Assembly: GCA_016647705.1 (NCBI GenBank)
Contig: CM028327.1
Location: forward strand, 6,147,726 to 6,211,725
DNA: 64,000 nucleotides
Direction of reading: 5' to 3'
DNA from: Eucommia ulmoides
Lineage: Eukaryota > Streptophyta > Magnoliopsida > Garryales > Eucommiaceae
Below, in pieces: positions 1-11,039 of the stretch; the stretch's first letter is position 1, and each line of letters begins with the position of its first letter. The notes under the pieces were generated by a model that was not told the origin of the DNA, ran no database searches, and saw only the letters and a list, made by a program, of their open reading frames with translations. The translations under genes were made by a program, and so were the position numbers.

Positions 1-1430
1 CTTAAAGAGATGTCTTACTTCATAGCCGAGCTTAAATAACGTGTTCCTTATCCTAGAGCAGTCAACATGAGGTTTTCTGCCGCCTGAAACATTTTTCTTT
101 AATCAACACATTATCTGCGTATTTGATCATAGGGATCAAGTTTGATACAAACTTCCAGATATACTTCGTCATTACAAACTTCGAGATATGCTTGGTCATA
201 CTGGCTTTCTTCCTCCTCTTAGGAAAGCAAACAAAATTACAGGCAGCATTGGTTGAACTGTGCCTTAATTCAGTTTCAAACCCAAGAAAATCTAAGAATT
301 TTAGGAAGAACAAAACACTGCTCAGATCAACTTGCCTGCCGTGCAAGATTGAACAAACTGCAGCCTACCAGCATAAAACCTTTTGTCTTTGGCTAAATTC
401 TTCTCATTAGGCACCTCACAGAGTCATTCGCTTTTTGCCTTGTGGTACTAGAGGAACCCCAAGATATGTAACTGGCAGGGAATTATATTTATTACCCATC
501 TCTTGCTTAAAAATAGCTCCGTGAGTTTGATAGACATGAGCTTCGTTGCTTCATACATGGACTTCGGGCAGCCAGGATGCCTTGTGATATCTCCTTTTTT
601 GTTTTTAACAATTGGTAGTTGAATACTGATATGCAGTTTAGCAATATGTCCTGGTAATTGTTTGATTGGTTGAGGATAGTTCCATCTTTCTTCTTTCTCC
701 TGTCCTGGGAGAAATAACGTGTGTTCCTTGGTTATGTTATGTTATTTATAAGCCTAATGATAGTCACATCTGTTATTCATGTGCGCATTTTAACCAAACT
801 TATAATTTCTAGGAGTCTCAAATATGTCAATGAATTAAAAATAGGCTTCTCTTTGATGTGTTTGTTCAGGCTTGTACACTGTGGTAAGATGCATACCAGA
901 AAAGTTAATGTAAGCCCTTTACTAAATTACAGAGTAGGTGCACGAGGCAAAAATACAGTCAAGCTGCATGGCCCCCCAGTTCCGGTCCTTGTTAGATTTG
1001 GCTCTTCTAATTGTTTACTTTTCCTTATAAACATCATCTCATGGTGCTTCACATACTCTTTGTTCAGTTACTCATAGTAGCAGACTCTGAATGCATTGTT
1101 ACTTTACTGGCAATATGGCCGGATTTGTTTTATCTCACGAAATACATTGAGCGGTCAAACTTGCCATTTACTTTTTTCCCACTTTGTTTCCCACTTTATA
1201 TATACGTTCTTTTGCATTCGATTAGACATGATAGGATTTTGTTCTCTATTCGAGTAAACTCTTGGTATTGTCCATGGGTGACCCTACTCTTTTTTTCACA
1301 TTAGTTGTCCCAACATTTGCTATTTCATCTTATACAAACATTTGATTCTTTGTCAATCATTTTATTTATTCCTAAATGCTAATAATTGTGATATATCTAA
1401 AGTTTACATTTGGATCTGGTTGCTTTTCAG
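1..1430 (+). other. Probable upstream intron of the RHF1A-type gene
   Basis: No convincing exon or mobile element is seen here. The first RHF1A exon in the window starts at 1431 in the middle of a RING domain, so this stretch is best read as the intron before it. The exon with the first RING cysteines must lie upstream of the window. The short open frames here show no recognisable protein. Confidence 0.5.
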
Positions 1431-4400
1431 GTCACCAACTGCAAGCATGAGTATCATCTCCATTGTATTCTTGAGTGGTAGGCGTAGGATAAAAATGTTT
1501 ATATTTAATAGGAAAAACCCTCGACTTAGAGGTGCACACTGAAGCTTGTATCCGTTACTCACATTTTTCTATCATGGTTAGTTGAATGAATTGGTTTGTT
1601 TCAGGTCACAGAGAAGCAAAGAGTGCCCCATGTGCTGGCAGCTTGTTATTTTGAAGGACCCTGCATGGTAGTTAATCTTTTTTTTTTGAAAAAAGAGAAT
1701 ATGCAAGCACATTTCAATTTTTTTGTTTTTTTTTGGGTATCTATCCACTTAATTACCTTTTAGATTAAATATATTGAGTTTGAATCTTCAGCCAGGAGCT
1801 TCTAGTTGCTGCTGCAGATAGTGAGAGGAGCTTGTGCCCAAAACTCTATGTTCAACATGGCGATCGAAGCCTTGAAATAGACCACGTGAGATGTCTGATG
1901 CAACATGAAAAATGCATTTGTTTGTACTTTATCTGCAAAAAATATACTGAGGTAAAATGTTATTGCAGGATCATATGTACTCGTATGATTCGGATTATGA
2001 TGAGCATCTTCTGCAGCAGTTTTCTGGCATGTCTAGCCGAGCTCATTATTTTGACAGGAGAAGCAGGCAGACGTCTTCAGCAATTGGTCTTTCACAAGTT
2101 TTTCCTTCTGTTGCTGCTGCTGCAGCTTCGCCCCATGCACAAATTGATGCCTCACCTGGTGGGTACCCAAGTTCAGATTATGCACTAGTGGAATTCAACT
2201 CACTAGTTTCTAGCTCATTATCTACAATGATTGATGAATCTTCTATGTTTCTATCTGTTTTTGCTACAGTCCCAAATGATTATGACAACAGTGATGCTTC
2301 TGATGAGCCCAGGTACCTGATATACTTTTCCCCCTAAACTATAATTCTACGAGGTACTGCTTATAACACTTTTTAAATTACTTTTTTGCTTACTTAAAAA
2401 TTAAAGAAGCTTTTATTTTGCACTTAAAAAAAATACTTTTAAATACAAAAAATGTTATAGTACTTTTTTTGAAAGGTAAAAAAATAGTTGTTTTTTATAT
2501 TTGATTTTAATATTTTAAGAGATTAATGTCTAATATCTCTCTACCCAAAATTTCTCAATCCTTTAAGAATTTGTTTTGGATTAAGAGATCATTTGTATGG
2601 ATAACATTAAGATATCGTCTTTATGTTATTAACGTGCTTCTGATTTCTTGTTTTCACCTTTTAAATAAAAGTATTTTTTTTTTTGTTCAATCAACATTTT
2701 TAGTATAAAAAAAAAAGTGTTATCAAATGGCGCTTAACTTAACCCAGCGTTGATTTTTGTTTTACATGGATTATTGAAAGGTTTATGTTTTAGCTTTTAG
2801 TGGAAGTTTGATGCTAGTTTTTGACAAATTTATTTCTATTTGTTCTACTTCCCTCATGGCTATCATTTCTTTGACCCACAAATATCTTCTGTCCCACTTA
2901 TTTGCACCTTTTGGAGAATTCTTTATAGACAACCGCCGCATGATAGTGGCCGAAGAACAAGCTCATCTGAGTTGCTTTCTCTACCGGACTCTTTTAAATC
3001 TAAATTATCTGCCGCTTCAGCCAGGTAAAGGATTTTCCACTTGTTTTTTAATTGATTGATGTTCTCTTCCTTTTTGCTGAGGATCATGGATGGTGATATT
3101 TATATATATAGGTATAAAGAATCAATTTCCAAAGGCACTTTGAGTTTCAAGGAGAAGTTAATAGCTCGCAATGGCTCAGTAAAGGAACTCAGCAAAGGAG
3201 TTCAACGTGAGATGAATGCTGGTATTGCTGGTGTTCAGCGAATGTTCAAACGCCTGGATCTCACCTCTAAAGGAGCCGGTGTTTCTGTTTCTTCATCGAA
3301 TTGCACAGAGGAACCCTCAAGCCTCTCTCAGAAAGAGATGGGTGTGAAAGAGGATGTAATCAATCAACCTTTTCCTGGAGATTCTGGAACAAAAACACGT
3401 CATCGGCATTCAGATGTACCCCGGTGTGGCTGCAATACAACAACAGGCAAATTGAAAGCTTTCCTTATGCAGGTTAGTGAAATTACTTCTCTAATGTTTT
3501 CTCAATACACTTTGGTGGTTGATGCCATTTAATATAATTTTTTTGGGTTAATTTCTTTTTACTCCTCTACACTTTGATCTTATTTTATTTTGTCCCCTAT
3601 ACTTTGAAAACCTACACTTTACCCCTTTTTACTTATAAAAATTGGAAAACTAACTTTTTTTGTTTAAGTTAATAAAATATGCTAAAAAATTGATGAAAAA
3701 TAAAAATTTCATCTAAATTTTACATGAAATGGGCAAACTACTCTTACTTTTAATTTTTTATTTTATTTTGTTTTTATTAAAAAAATAAAATAAAAATAAA
3801 AATAGGGAAGTAGAGTGCTAGATAAAGAAAATGTTAGTTTTTTCCCCTTTTACTACTTTTAAATATTAAATTTAAATAAAAAAAAAAGTAAAGGCAAGTC
3901 GATTCATTTTTCTTATATATAAATTTTTAATAAAATGTGAGTTTCTCACTTTAGTCGAGAGTTGGAAGAAGTGATTTGTAGTTTTTTTTAGTGAAGAGGT
4001 TAAAATGAAACAAAGACCGAAGTAGAAGGGGGCAAAAGACAATTTACCCTTTTTTTCTTCTTGTCCTTTATGAAGTATTTCTTGTTTGAGATTGAGAATA
4101 TGAGCAAATGTTCATATATTGACACGAAACAATTCGCTATGTAGACACTCAAGATAGAAACAACATATTTTATTTTTATGTAGGACTTACCAATATTTGC
4201 GCGTGATGCTATAATTGGAATTATTGAAGTAACCCTTTCTAAACTCGGATTCTCTTTTATGCCAATAAAAATAATGATTTGTGACAAACATATAAAGAAG
4301 GGATAATTGTTTCTTATCCGTGGTACTTTGTTATTCTACTTTGAAAACTTATACATCATTCCATTCTCGCTATTGACTACAGGGAGAAACTCACATTTTA

Positions 4401-5927
4401 TTAAAAAATATACAACAAAAACAACTAAATCTTTATTCTACTTAAGTAGGGTCAACTGCATGAATTCGTTTATGCCATAGTGATCAATCAAGGGTCATCC
4501 CCTCAGTCAATTTTAATGCCATTAAATCATTTCTAATATTCTCTTCTCAAGTCTTCATAGGTCTACCTATCCCTCTTGTAACTCCCCGTATTTGAATTAA
4601 ATCACATTTTCTTATTGATGTTTTTATGGGTCTTCTATGCACATGACTAAACCATCGTAAATAATTTTCCCTCATCTTCTCTTATGGGTGCTATTTTTAA
4701 ATTTTGTCTTATAATTGCATTTTTAATTTTATCTATTTTCGTATTCGCACTCATCCCGTAGTAATTTATTTTTGGCACACTATTTTCTGGACATGCTTTT
4801 TGTTTATTGTCCTACATTATGAACCATACAAAATCACCTGTCTTATTGTAGTTTTGGAGAATTTTCCTTTGACTTTTAATGATATCCTACAATCACATAT
4901 CACCCTAACTGCATTTCACCATTTAACTATCTTGCCTTGACTCTATGGGTAATATCCTTCTCGATTTCACCATTGTCTTGAATCATTAAAGCTGAATATC
5001 TAAAATGATCAACTTTAGGAATCTCCAGAACTCCAATTTTGACTGCACCATTATCTCTCCGGCATTACTAAAATTACAATGCATGTATTGTCTTGCTTCT
5101 GTTAACCTTTAAACCTTTATACTCTAAGACTGCTCTCTATCTTTGTAACTTAGGATTAAGACATATTCCATTTTCATAATACTATGTCATTTGCAAATAA
5201 AATACTCTAAAGTACCTCATCTTGAATATGTTTTGTGAGCTCATCCATAACTAGAATGAAGAGGTAAGGACTTAAAGATGATAGTTGATGTAAGTCTATA
5301 TTAATACTAAATAAATTAATATTTTTTTAAAACTAAAAATTCTTTTTTTAAAACTAACATTTTTTCTCTAAAACTCTTTTTCTCTCTCTACGTCTACTTT
5401 TCTTTTCTTGTTTTAATGAAGATAAATAAAATAAAAAATTAAAATAAGTGGTAGTTTTATCCATTTCATGTAAAATTTAATCTCACCCATTTTTTAGCAT
5501 ATTCAGTTAAGTTAATTAAAAAAAAATTAGTTTTTCAATTTATTATAAGTAGAAGGGGATAAAGTGTAGGTTTTTAAAATAGAGGGGACAAAATGAAACA
5601 AGATCAAAGTACAAGGAGTAAAAGGCAATTAACCCTATAAAAAAACACAAGGGATTACAACAAGAATGTGGATTAAAAGATCCAATTTTAACCTGGGGGC
5701 AATAGGTACAAAGTCTACATTCCTTGAGGTTACACCATTACCTCTAGGCTCTTGCTTTTCTTGGCCCTCTCATCGAATTCTTTATGTAACTAAATATGCC
5801 TATTATTGTACAATTGTTGGGGAATTATAGTTTCCTTTGTTCGCTTTTATTTTTTTATTTTTTTTTATTTTGCAAAAACTCTATATAATTTTATCTTTTG
5901 CCTCCTTCCCTCCAGGGAAAGAACTGA
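1431..5927 (+). CDS. RHF1A: RHF1A-type RING-H2 E3 ubiquitin ligase, 3' part
   Basis: Probable E3 ubiquitin-protein ligase of the RHF1A family; in Arabidopsis RHF1A acts with RHF2A to destroy a CDK inhibitor during gametogenesis. Exons read: 1431-1477, 1605-1667, 1792-1885, 1969-2312, 2929-3024, 3112-3472 and probably 5916-5927, all with GT-AG borders and matching phases, giving 338 residues plus stop. The first two exons carry the second half of a RING-H2 domain (CKHEYHLHCILEW, then CPMCW). The last long exon has the family signature SKLSAASARYKESISKG followed by VKELSKGVQREMNAGIAGVQ. The first RING half lies outside the window. The final four-codon exon (GKN, stop) follows a strong pyrimidine tract; otherwise the frame reads on past 3472 to a stop at 3530-3532. 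The last intron holds two MITEs and a LINE. The family call is firm; the exact 3' end is uncertain. Confidence 0.88.
3545..4049 (+). mobile_element. Mutator-type MITE, about 505 bp
   Basis: It begins GGGTTAATTTCTTTTTACTC and ends in the imperfect reverse complement of that sequence. The middle is AT-rich with no coding content. It lies in the last RHF1A intron. A second copy in the opposite orientation starts about 250 bp further on. The flanks are T-runs, so the target duplication cannot be judged here; the Mutator call rests on sister copies. Confidence 0.7.
4300..5635 (-). mobile_element. Mutator-type MITE, inverted copy, split by an RTE LINE
   Basis: Left part 4300 to about 4410 and right part about 5290-5635 are together the reverse complement of the MITE at 3545-4049. 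The flanks TATAAAGAA (4291-4299) and TATAAAAAA (5636-5644) agree at 8 of 9 positions, as expected for a Mutator-type 9-bp target duplication. An RTE LINE fragment separates the parts. Confidence 0.72.
4410..5290 (-). mobile_element. RTE-clade LINE, 5'-truncated fragment
   Basis: On the minus strand decayed frames recall the end of an RTE reverse transcriptase: SPYLFILVMDEL near 5240-5280, an LFANDIVL box where LFADDIVL is usual (one catalytic aspartate replaced), and the C-terminal RENYLRWFSHVHRRPI with GRPMKT near 4530-4690. Several stops interrupt it. The 3' tail at 4410-4430 is TTG-like, as in RTE elements. It is dead and 5'-truncated, and it inserted into an already resident MITE. Confidence 0.75.
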
Positions 5928-6844
5928 ACACCGTCAAGACTAAGATTTCACTCATATAACTATCTCAGTTGCCAATGCAAGTGACGTGTGGTGAGAGAAA
6001 AATCAAATCCGACACCGTTTTGATGGAGGAGGATTGATTTTGCGTCCTGCAATCGTTTACACAGACTCAATAGTTCTTCCAATATAGCCTCTCTGTAAGC
6101 TTATTTTATCTTCCACTTTTATGCCCGATAAATTATCTGCCACTTATTATAGTACCTCAGTGTATAAGGGGACATGTAAAACAAGATACCCAAAAACAGT
6201 ATTTATTTCTGACTAAATATATGTTAGCCATTTTCTGATACTCGCATGTTTTTATGTATCAACTAGTGTATATCCTGTGCTTAAAGACACTAATTCTTGA
6301 ATATCTTATAGTTAATTTAAATACATTAATTATGAAAAAAAGAATGTTGAGTCTGTTATTCAGTTTCTTAGCAAAATCTAAATGTAAATCAACTGTTGAA
6401 AACATGTCTAACCATTCAATGGTAAAAAATATCTCAAATGTAAAATATGTTGTGATTTATTATATAGATGAACTAGGGATTCCCCTTGCCTAAAGGTACT
6501 TCATATTTTCTAATGTATATGTATAAAAAGATGGTAATTAGAAGAAAAAAAAACATTAGCCAATCAAACACAAATTTGAAACTTGAATGGTAAAAGATAT
6601 CATTTAACTCAAAAGCCTCGGAAGTGGGGGTGAGAAAAGTTTGTAAAACGATCTTATCTGTTTAATTTTTTTTAATCAAAATCAGTCTCAACCGTTAATT
6701 AAACGGTCTTAGATTATCAACCAAGTTATCTACAGTTCTATTTATTCATTTTATTACAGGAGGTGGTAAAGAATCATATCCACTTCCATTACAGGAGTTC
6801 TATATATACTTCTTGAGCATATGCATGAAGTGTACAGGTTTTTG
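5928..6844. other. 3' UTR of RHF1A and intergenic gap between convergent genes
   Basis: The first 100-200 bases are probably RHF1A 3' untranslated sequence. The rest is AT-rich and holds no feature I can name. The next gene ends at 6845 on the minus strand, so the two genes are convergent. Confidence 0.4.
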
Positions 6845-7903
6845 TCATCTTAGAGGGTTAAGAGAATTGTTGGGTGGTTTATTATTGATGGATTGTTGTT
6901 GAGGGTTTGGTCTTGAGTTGTGATAGGTGAACTTGGTCTTGTTCTTCCTTCTTGTGTATGATGAGAGTGGAATGAAGACACCGGTTCCTTTGCTCTCTCT
7001 TCTGCAACTGTCTTCGTGGTAGTATGAGAATGGCTGCGCCGCTTGGTGGATTGCTTGTGAGAAGGCCTAAAAAGTCATCCACGAGAAGTTAGATTTATTT
7101 CAGCAAATACTTACTGCTACTCGGTCTCTCGCAAATACTTACTGCTACTCGGTCTCTCTCTGCGGGCATGCATATATATATATATATGTACGTATGTATG
7201 TATAGAGAGAGAGAGGGTGTTCCTTGTCTAGATAAGCTAAGATGGGGGGAGATGAAAAACCTGGACTCGCTTTATGTTGGTAAATTCTCTCACTCTGCTC
7301 ACAGTCTCACACACTTGGGCTTGAAAGGAAGGGGAGAGGGATATTTTTTTTTTGTTTTACGGTAAAGTGTTGTCTAGGCCAATTTACATGCACTTCGACT
7401 AATCATCTCCCGGGTGATCTTAAGAGTACATTCTCTAATATCGGCCTAGTGTATTCATGATTAAATTCAAGATTTTATTCTCAGAGAACTCCCCAGGAGA
7501 ATCGAACTCAGGTTAACGAGGGAAAGAAACACCTCCTCTTGCCAACTGGACTAACACCTCTTGGGTAGACAAAGAGAGAGATGAAGTCCTGTTTTGCTTC
7601 AGTAGACTGACTCTCTCTCTCTCTCTATGCATGTGCGCGCCCACACACGGGCACTGAGGCCTAAAGGGAAGACGAGGGGGGTGAACTCCTGCTTTATTTA
7701 AATAAACTATCAGTCTCTCTCTGCGTGCACTCGGGCACGAAGAGGAAGAGGAGGGAGAGAGGGAGAGAGTATATAACCTGGGGAGGAGGAGGAGGAGGGA
7801 GGAGTTGTGGTTGGTCTTCTTCTTTTTCTTCATCTTCCATGATGAGAAGAGAGATCTGTTTGTTCAAGTCTGCAAAAAACACATCTTCTTCCACTACTTC
7901 CAT
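6845..7903 (-). CDS. Small plant protein of unknown function (FFADLNKQISLLIM / GTGVFIP motifs)
   Basis: A 115-residue protein from two exons, 7903-7778 and 7066-6845. The 711-bp intron has a CAG/GTTATA donor and a TTTTAG acceptor, and the reading phase is kept. Exon 1 starts MEVVEEDVFFADLNKQISLL, followed by an acidic stretch and six prolines. Exon 2 starts AFSQAIHQAAQPFSYYHEDS and carries RRESKGTGVFIP, then a basic patch (YTRRKNKTK) and an Asn/Pro/Gln-rich tail. From memory this two-motif layout recurs in small uncharacterised plant proteins; I know of no function. There is no signal peptide or membrane segment. The start at 7903 is chosen because a TATA box lies at 7950-7959, leaving little room for the in-frame ATGs at 7936 and 7942. 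The intron holds a SINE and CT-rich microsatellites. Confidence 0.72.
7347..7567 (-). mobile_element. tRNA-derived SINE, family S1, in an intron
   Basis: Read on the minus strand it starts near CTACCCAAGAGGTGTTAGTC, with a box-A-like segment (TTAGTCCAGTTGGCAA) and a box-B-like segment (GAGTTCGATTCTCC), and ends in an A-run (T-run at 7347-7355 on the plus strand). Related copies lie at 20999-21165 and 57851-58075, each with the T-run on the same side. It sits in the intron of the small gene, in the same orientation. Confidence 0.65.
7600..7800. repeat. CT/GA microsatellite tracts
   Basis: Runs of CT around 7610-7627 and GA/GGA around 7740-7805 form low-complexity DNA in and next to the 5' splice site of the small gene. 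Open frames here are shadows. Confidence 0.6.
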
Positions 7904-7949
7904 TATTTTTGTCTCTCTAGAACTTCCTCCACTCATTTGCATATGGAAT

Positions 7950-7959
7950 TTATATATAG
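7950..7959 (-). promoter_or_regulatory. TATA box of the small gene
   Basis: The minus strand reads CCTATATATAAATTCC about 50 bp upstream of the chosen ATG at 7903. A start of transcription 25-30 bp downstream would give a very short leader and would exclude the upstream in-frame ATGs. Confidence 0.5.
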
Positions 7960-8049
7960 GAGGAGTGGTGGGTGACAAAGGTATGGGGTCGAATTGAATT
8001 AGATGGATGTTCAATGTTACACATAAATGAAACTACTCATGTGACTTCC

Positions 8050-8090
8050 ACATGATATCACACACACACACACACACATATATATATCTT
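8050..8090. repeat. CA/TA microsatellite
   Basis: A short CA run followed by TATATATAT, upstream of the small gene on the minus strand. Confidence 0.7.
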
Positions 8091-8184
8091 TTAGAAACCT
8101 ACTAAATTGATGGAAAGTTCTAATAATGATATTAAATTAACAAAAAATTAGTACTTTAGTCTCATCTATTAAAATCTATGGAAA

Positions 8185-8650
8185 TACTAAATTTCAATTA
8201 GAGTTCCGTCTCAATCGTCACCCACTTGTCGCCGTCCACCAGACTATGACTGCTAGATTTCGGCCATTGTCGGCTGTTGGTCGTCAATCTCCAGAATTTT
8301 TTTTAGTTACATGTGATAAATTTTTTAGTAATATATTTTTTTTGTTATAACAAATACAATAAAAAAATATAACTAAAAATACACTTAAAAGTGTAACTCA
8401 AAAAAAAAAAAAAAAACTAAAATGTAACTAATACACTTATAAGTGTAACTCAAAAATATATTAAAAAAATCGTTATACGTAACTAAAAAAATACATTTAA
8501 AAAATAATTACATGAAACTAAAATATACTTAAAAAATTCAAGCGGCCGGTGGACGGATTCCGGCAACTAGAGGCTTGAAGTTCGACGACAAGTGGCTACA
8601 GAATGTGACGTCAGCGATCGATGATGCACACCTTAATTGGAAATATTTGA
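8185..8650. mobile_element. Possible inverted-repeat element of unknown family
   Basis: The ends are loosely inverted (CAATTAGAG near 8197; TTAATTGG near 8635). The middle has many variants of TGTAACTAAAAATACACTTA. GC-richer arms (CGCCGTCCACC; GGTGGACGGATTCCGG) also face each other. The structure suggests a non-autonomous DNA transposon, but I cannot place it. Confidence 0.35.
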
Positions 8651-8754
8651 TTGGAGATATAAAAGAACATTGACCCTATGATTAAAATACAAGACAAACC
8701 ATAATTAAAGAATCTATACTCAAGTTAAAATTAAAATAAGATAAATTATAGATT

Positions 8755-9117
8755 AAATTTTTTAATCGAGATTATTCACCAATTATCCCTTTATTTAATT
8801 TAATGAAATATGTTAAAAAAAAATAATAAAATTAAAGATTTCATCTAAATTATAGAAATGGATGAAAAAAGAAAAAAATTAGAAGAGACAAAATATTGGA
8901 GAAAGTAAATGTTAGTTTTTCTATTAAATATTAAATTTAAATTAAAAAAAAAAAAAAATCAAGTAATTCTATATGTTCTTTTTTTATAAAATAAATAAAA
9001 TGTGAGATTCTTCCTCCCTTCATAGTAGAAGCGAGTAATACGTCGGGCAATTTTTTAAAGTAGAAGGGTTAAAATGAAACAAAATTATTGTAAAAGTTTG
9101 ATAAAAGGCAATTAACC
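8755..9117 (+). mobile_element. Truncated copy of the 3545-4049 MITE family
   Basis: The segment matches the middle and right arm of the MITE at 3545-4049, including AATAAAATGTGAG and the right end reading AAAAGGCAATTAACC. The left terminal arm is missing or too diverged to see. Confidence 0.55.
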
Positions 9118-9272
9118 TTTGATTTATTATTAATTTCCACGTGGAGAAATCGTATTGGCGGTGACAATAATAACAATGTGACGGTCAAATGAGAGTGAGA
9201 GATGGGGTCATTAAGGTGGGTTGCATATACATGCCCATGCCCACCCATGAACACGATCTCATATAAAAATAT

Positions 9273-9679
9273 GGGTTAAATTACATTTTATCGCCCTCTA
9301 TTTTGTTAATTGTTATTTTATCTCTCTTTATTTGAAAAAAGTTACAATTTGCCTACTTCTACTTTAAACAAATTAAGAAACTAACGTTTTTCTATTTAAA
9401 TTAATGAAATACACTTAAAAACAGATGAAATTAAATTTTTCATCTAATTTTTAGATGAAATTAAGATAAATAATTTTTTTTTGTTTGTTTCGTCCAAATA
9501 TTGGATGAAAAATTTAACTCCATTCATTTTTAAGCATATTTCATTAATTTAAATGGAAAAAAAAAATAAAAAAGTTTCTCACTTTGTTCAAAGTAGAAAT
9601 TGGTAAAGTGTAATTTTTTAAAATAGAGGGAATAAAGTAATAATTAAACAAAGTAGAGGGGATAAAAGTAAATTTATCC
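9273..9679 (+). mobile_element. Mutator-type MITE, 407 bp
   Basis: The ends GGGTTAAATTACATTTTATC and GATAAAAGTAAATTTATCC are inverted, and the two halves form a near-complete hairpin. The flanks TAAAAATAT (9264-9272) and AAAAAATAT (9680-9688) agree at 8 of 9 positions. It has no coding content. Confidence 0.72.
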
Positions 9680-10197
9680 AAAAAATATATTATCCGGTTA
9701 GGAGATGAGGATTGAGGAGGCGGCAGCAGCAAGGCAACAACCCACGATCCAGATATGCAGAATCAAGATAGACTTCAAAGATCTATCAACATATACATAC
9801 ACTTGGCTATGAATCTCTCTCTAGATCTTTCTGTCTCCTACTTTCAGCCACTCAAATGAGGCTCCACAAGACAGTTGTTCCTAACATGAAACCTTAAGCA
9901 TGAATACAACAGGCATTAGTCCGGTTTCCGGTTAGTAAGGAGAGTTGTCTTCTTCTCTTGTCAATTAGGATTCAACTTTTCTAGAGAGCACTTCATGAAT
10001 TAAATCTTGAAATTAATCCTGAATGTACCAGACCAATGTAGGACAGTGCGTCCTTAAGATCGTCAAATGAGATGATAATTGAGGTGCGTATAAACTGACC
10101 CTGACATACTTTACTGTTTAGTAATAATAATAAAAAAAAAAATTTGAAGCATGGACTTAGATTTTTCGCACGCAATTTACTAGAATATTAATGGAGG

Positions 10198-10593
10198 TAG
10201 GGATGACAACAGGTCGGATTTAGTTTGATTTCTTAGAAACCAAAACACTAGAACAAATTCAAAAGTAAACCTTAAATTGTTGTTTTTTAAAATTCAATTA
10301 TTAAACTAAACCATTTAGTTTTATATAAAACCAAAATCAAACCAACAAATCCGCAAATTCATTTGGGTTTTCTTCTTTACATGGTTATTTATTTTCTCTA
10401 TTCTAATTACTATTTAGTTGCAATGTAAGGTCGTGAAACTGTAAATAAAAAATATAACTAAATTATAAAATATAAATTTCAAATAAAATGAAAACTATAC
10501 CACTAAATCACTAATTGGTATATAAATCTTAATGAATAATATATATGAGGGTGGTTCGGTTACCCTTCGGTTTGAGTTCAATTGTCATTCCTA
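10198..10593. mobile_element. MITE with TAGGGATGACAA ends
   Basis: TAGGGATGACAAC at the left and ATTGTCATTCCTA at the right are inverted copies about 395 bp apart. CGGATTTAG and CGGTTTGAG follow inside. This is a common plant non-autonomous DNA transposon pattern; the superfamily is not resolved. Confidence 0.55.
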
Positions 10594-10611
10594 AATATAG
10601 ATTGTTTAATT

Positions 10612-10616
<5 letters not shown>

Positions 10617-10650
<34 letters not shown>
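10617..10650. repeat. TA microsatellite
   Basis: About 17 TA units in a row, just right of the MITE at 10198-10593. Confidence 0.9.
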
Positions 10651-10655
<5 letters not shown>

Positions 10656-11039
10656 CCTTAAAAATAGTAGATTTTGTAAATATGTCAATGAGCCAATATG
10701 CCTTATTAATTATGTATAAAAAAGTTATTTACTAAATAGTTCTTAAGTTTGATTAAATCACTGTTCTTATATGTCATCTAATTTACAAATGATGTCACTC
10801 TTTATAAAAAAAAAATTAAACGTCATTTCATTAATAATCTATCAATTATGAAAATAAACACCAACAAAAGACACCAATTTTGTTAACATTCACATTTGAT
10901 TAAATTCATGAAAATTATATTATTTTAATCTATGTTTTATCCTTTATATTTGGATATCCATACTGATTATTTTTTAGTTGAAAAAAATATCAAAAGTGAA
11001 AGTTCACTAGATTTAGGGTCGACGTTGTATTTCAAACTG

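Noticed and set aside
721-1304. Open frames of 97-118 codons upstream of the RHF1A exons
   Set aside because: Hydrophobic low-complexity translation without homologue; better explained as intron.
7513-7833. Minus-strand open frame of 106 codons with poly-Lys, Ser and Pro
   Set aside because: Overlaps the small gene in another frame and runs through microsatellites in its intron.
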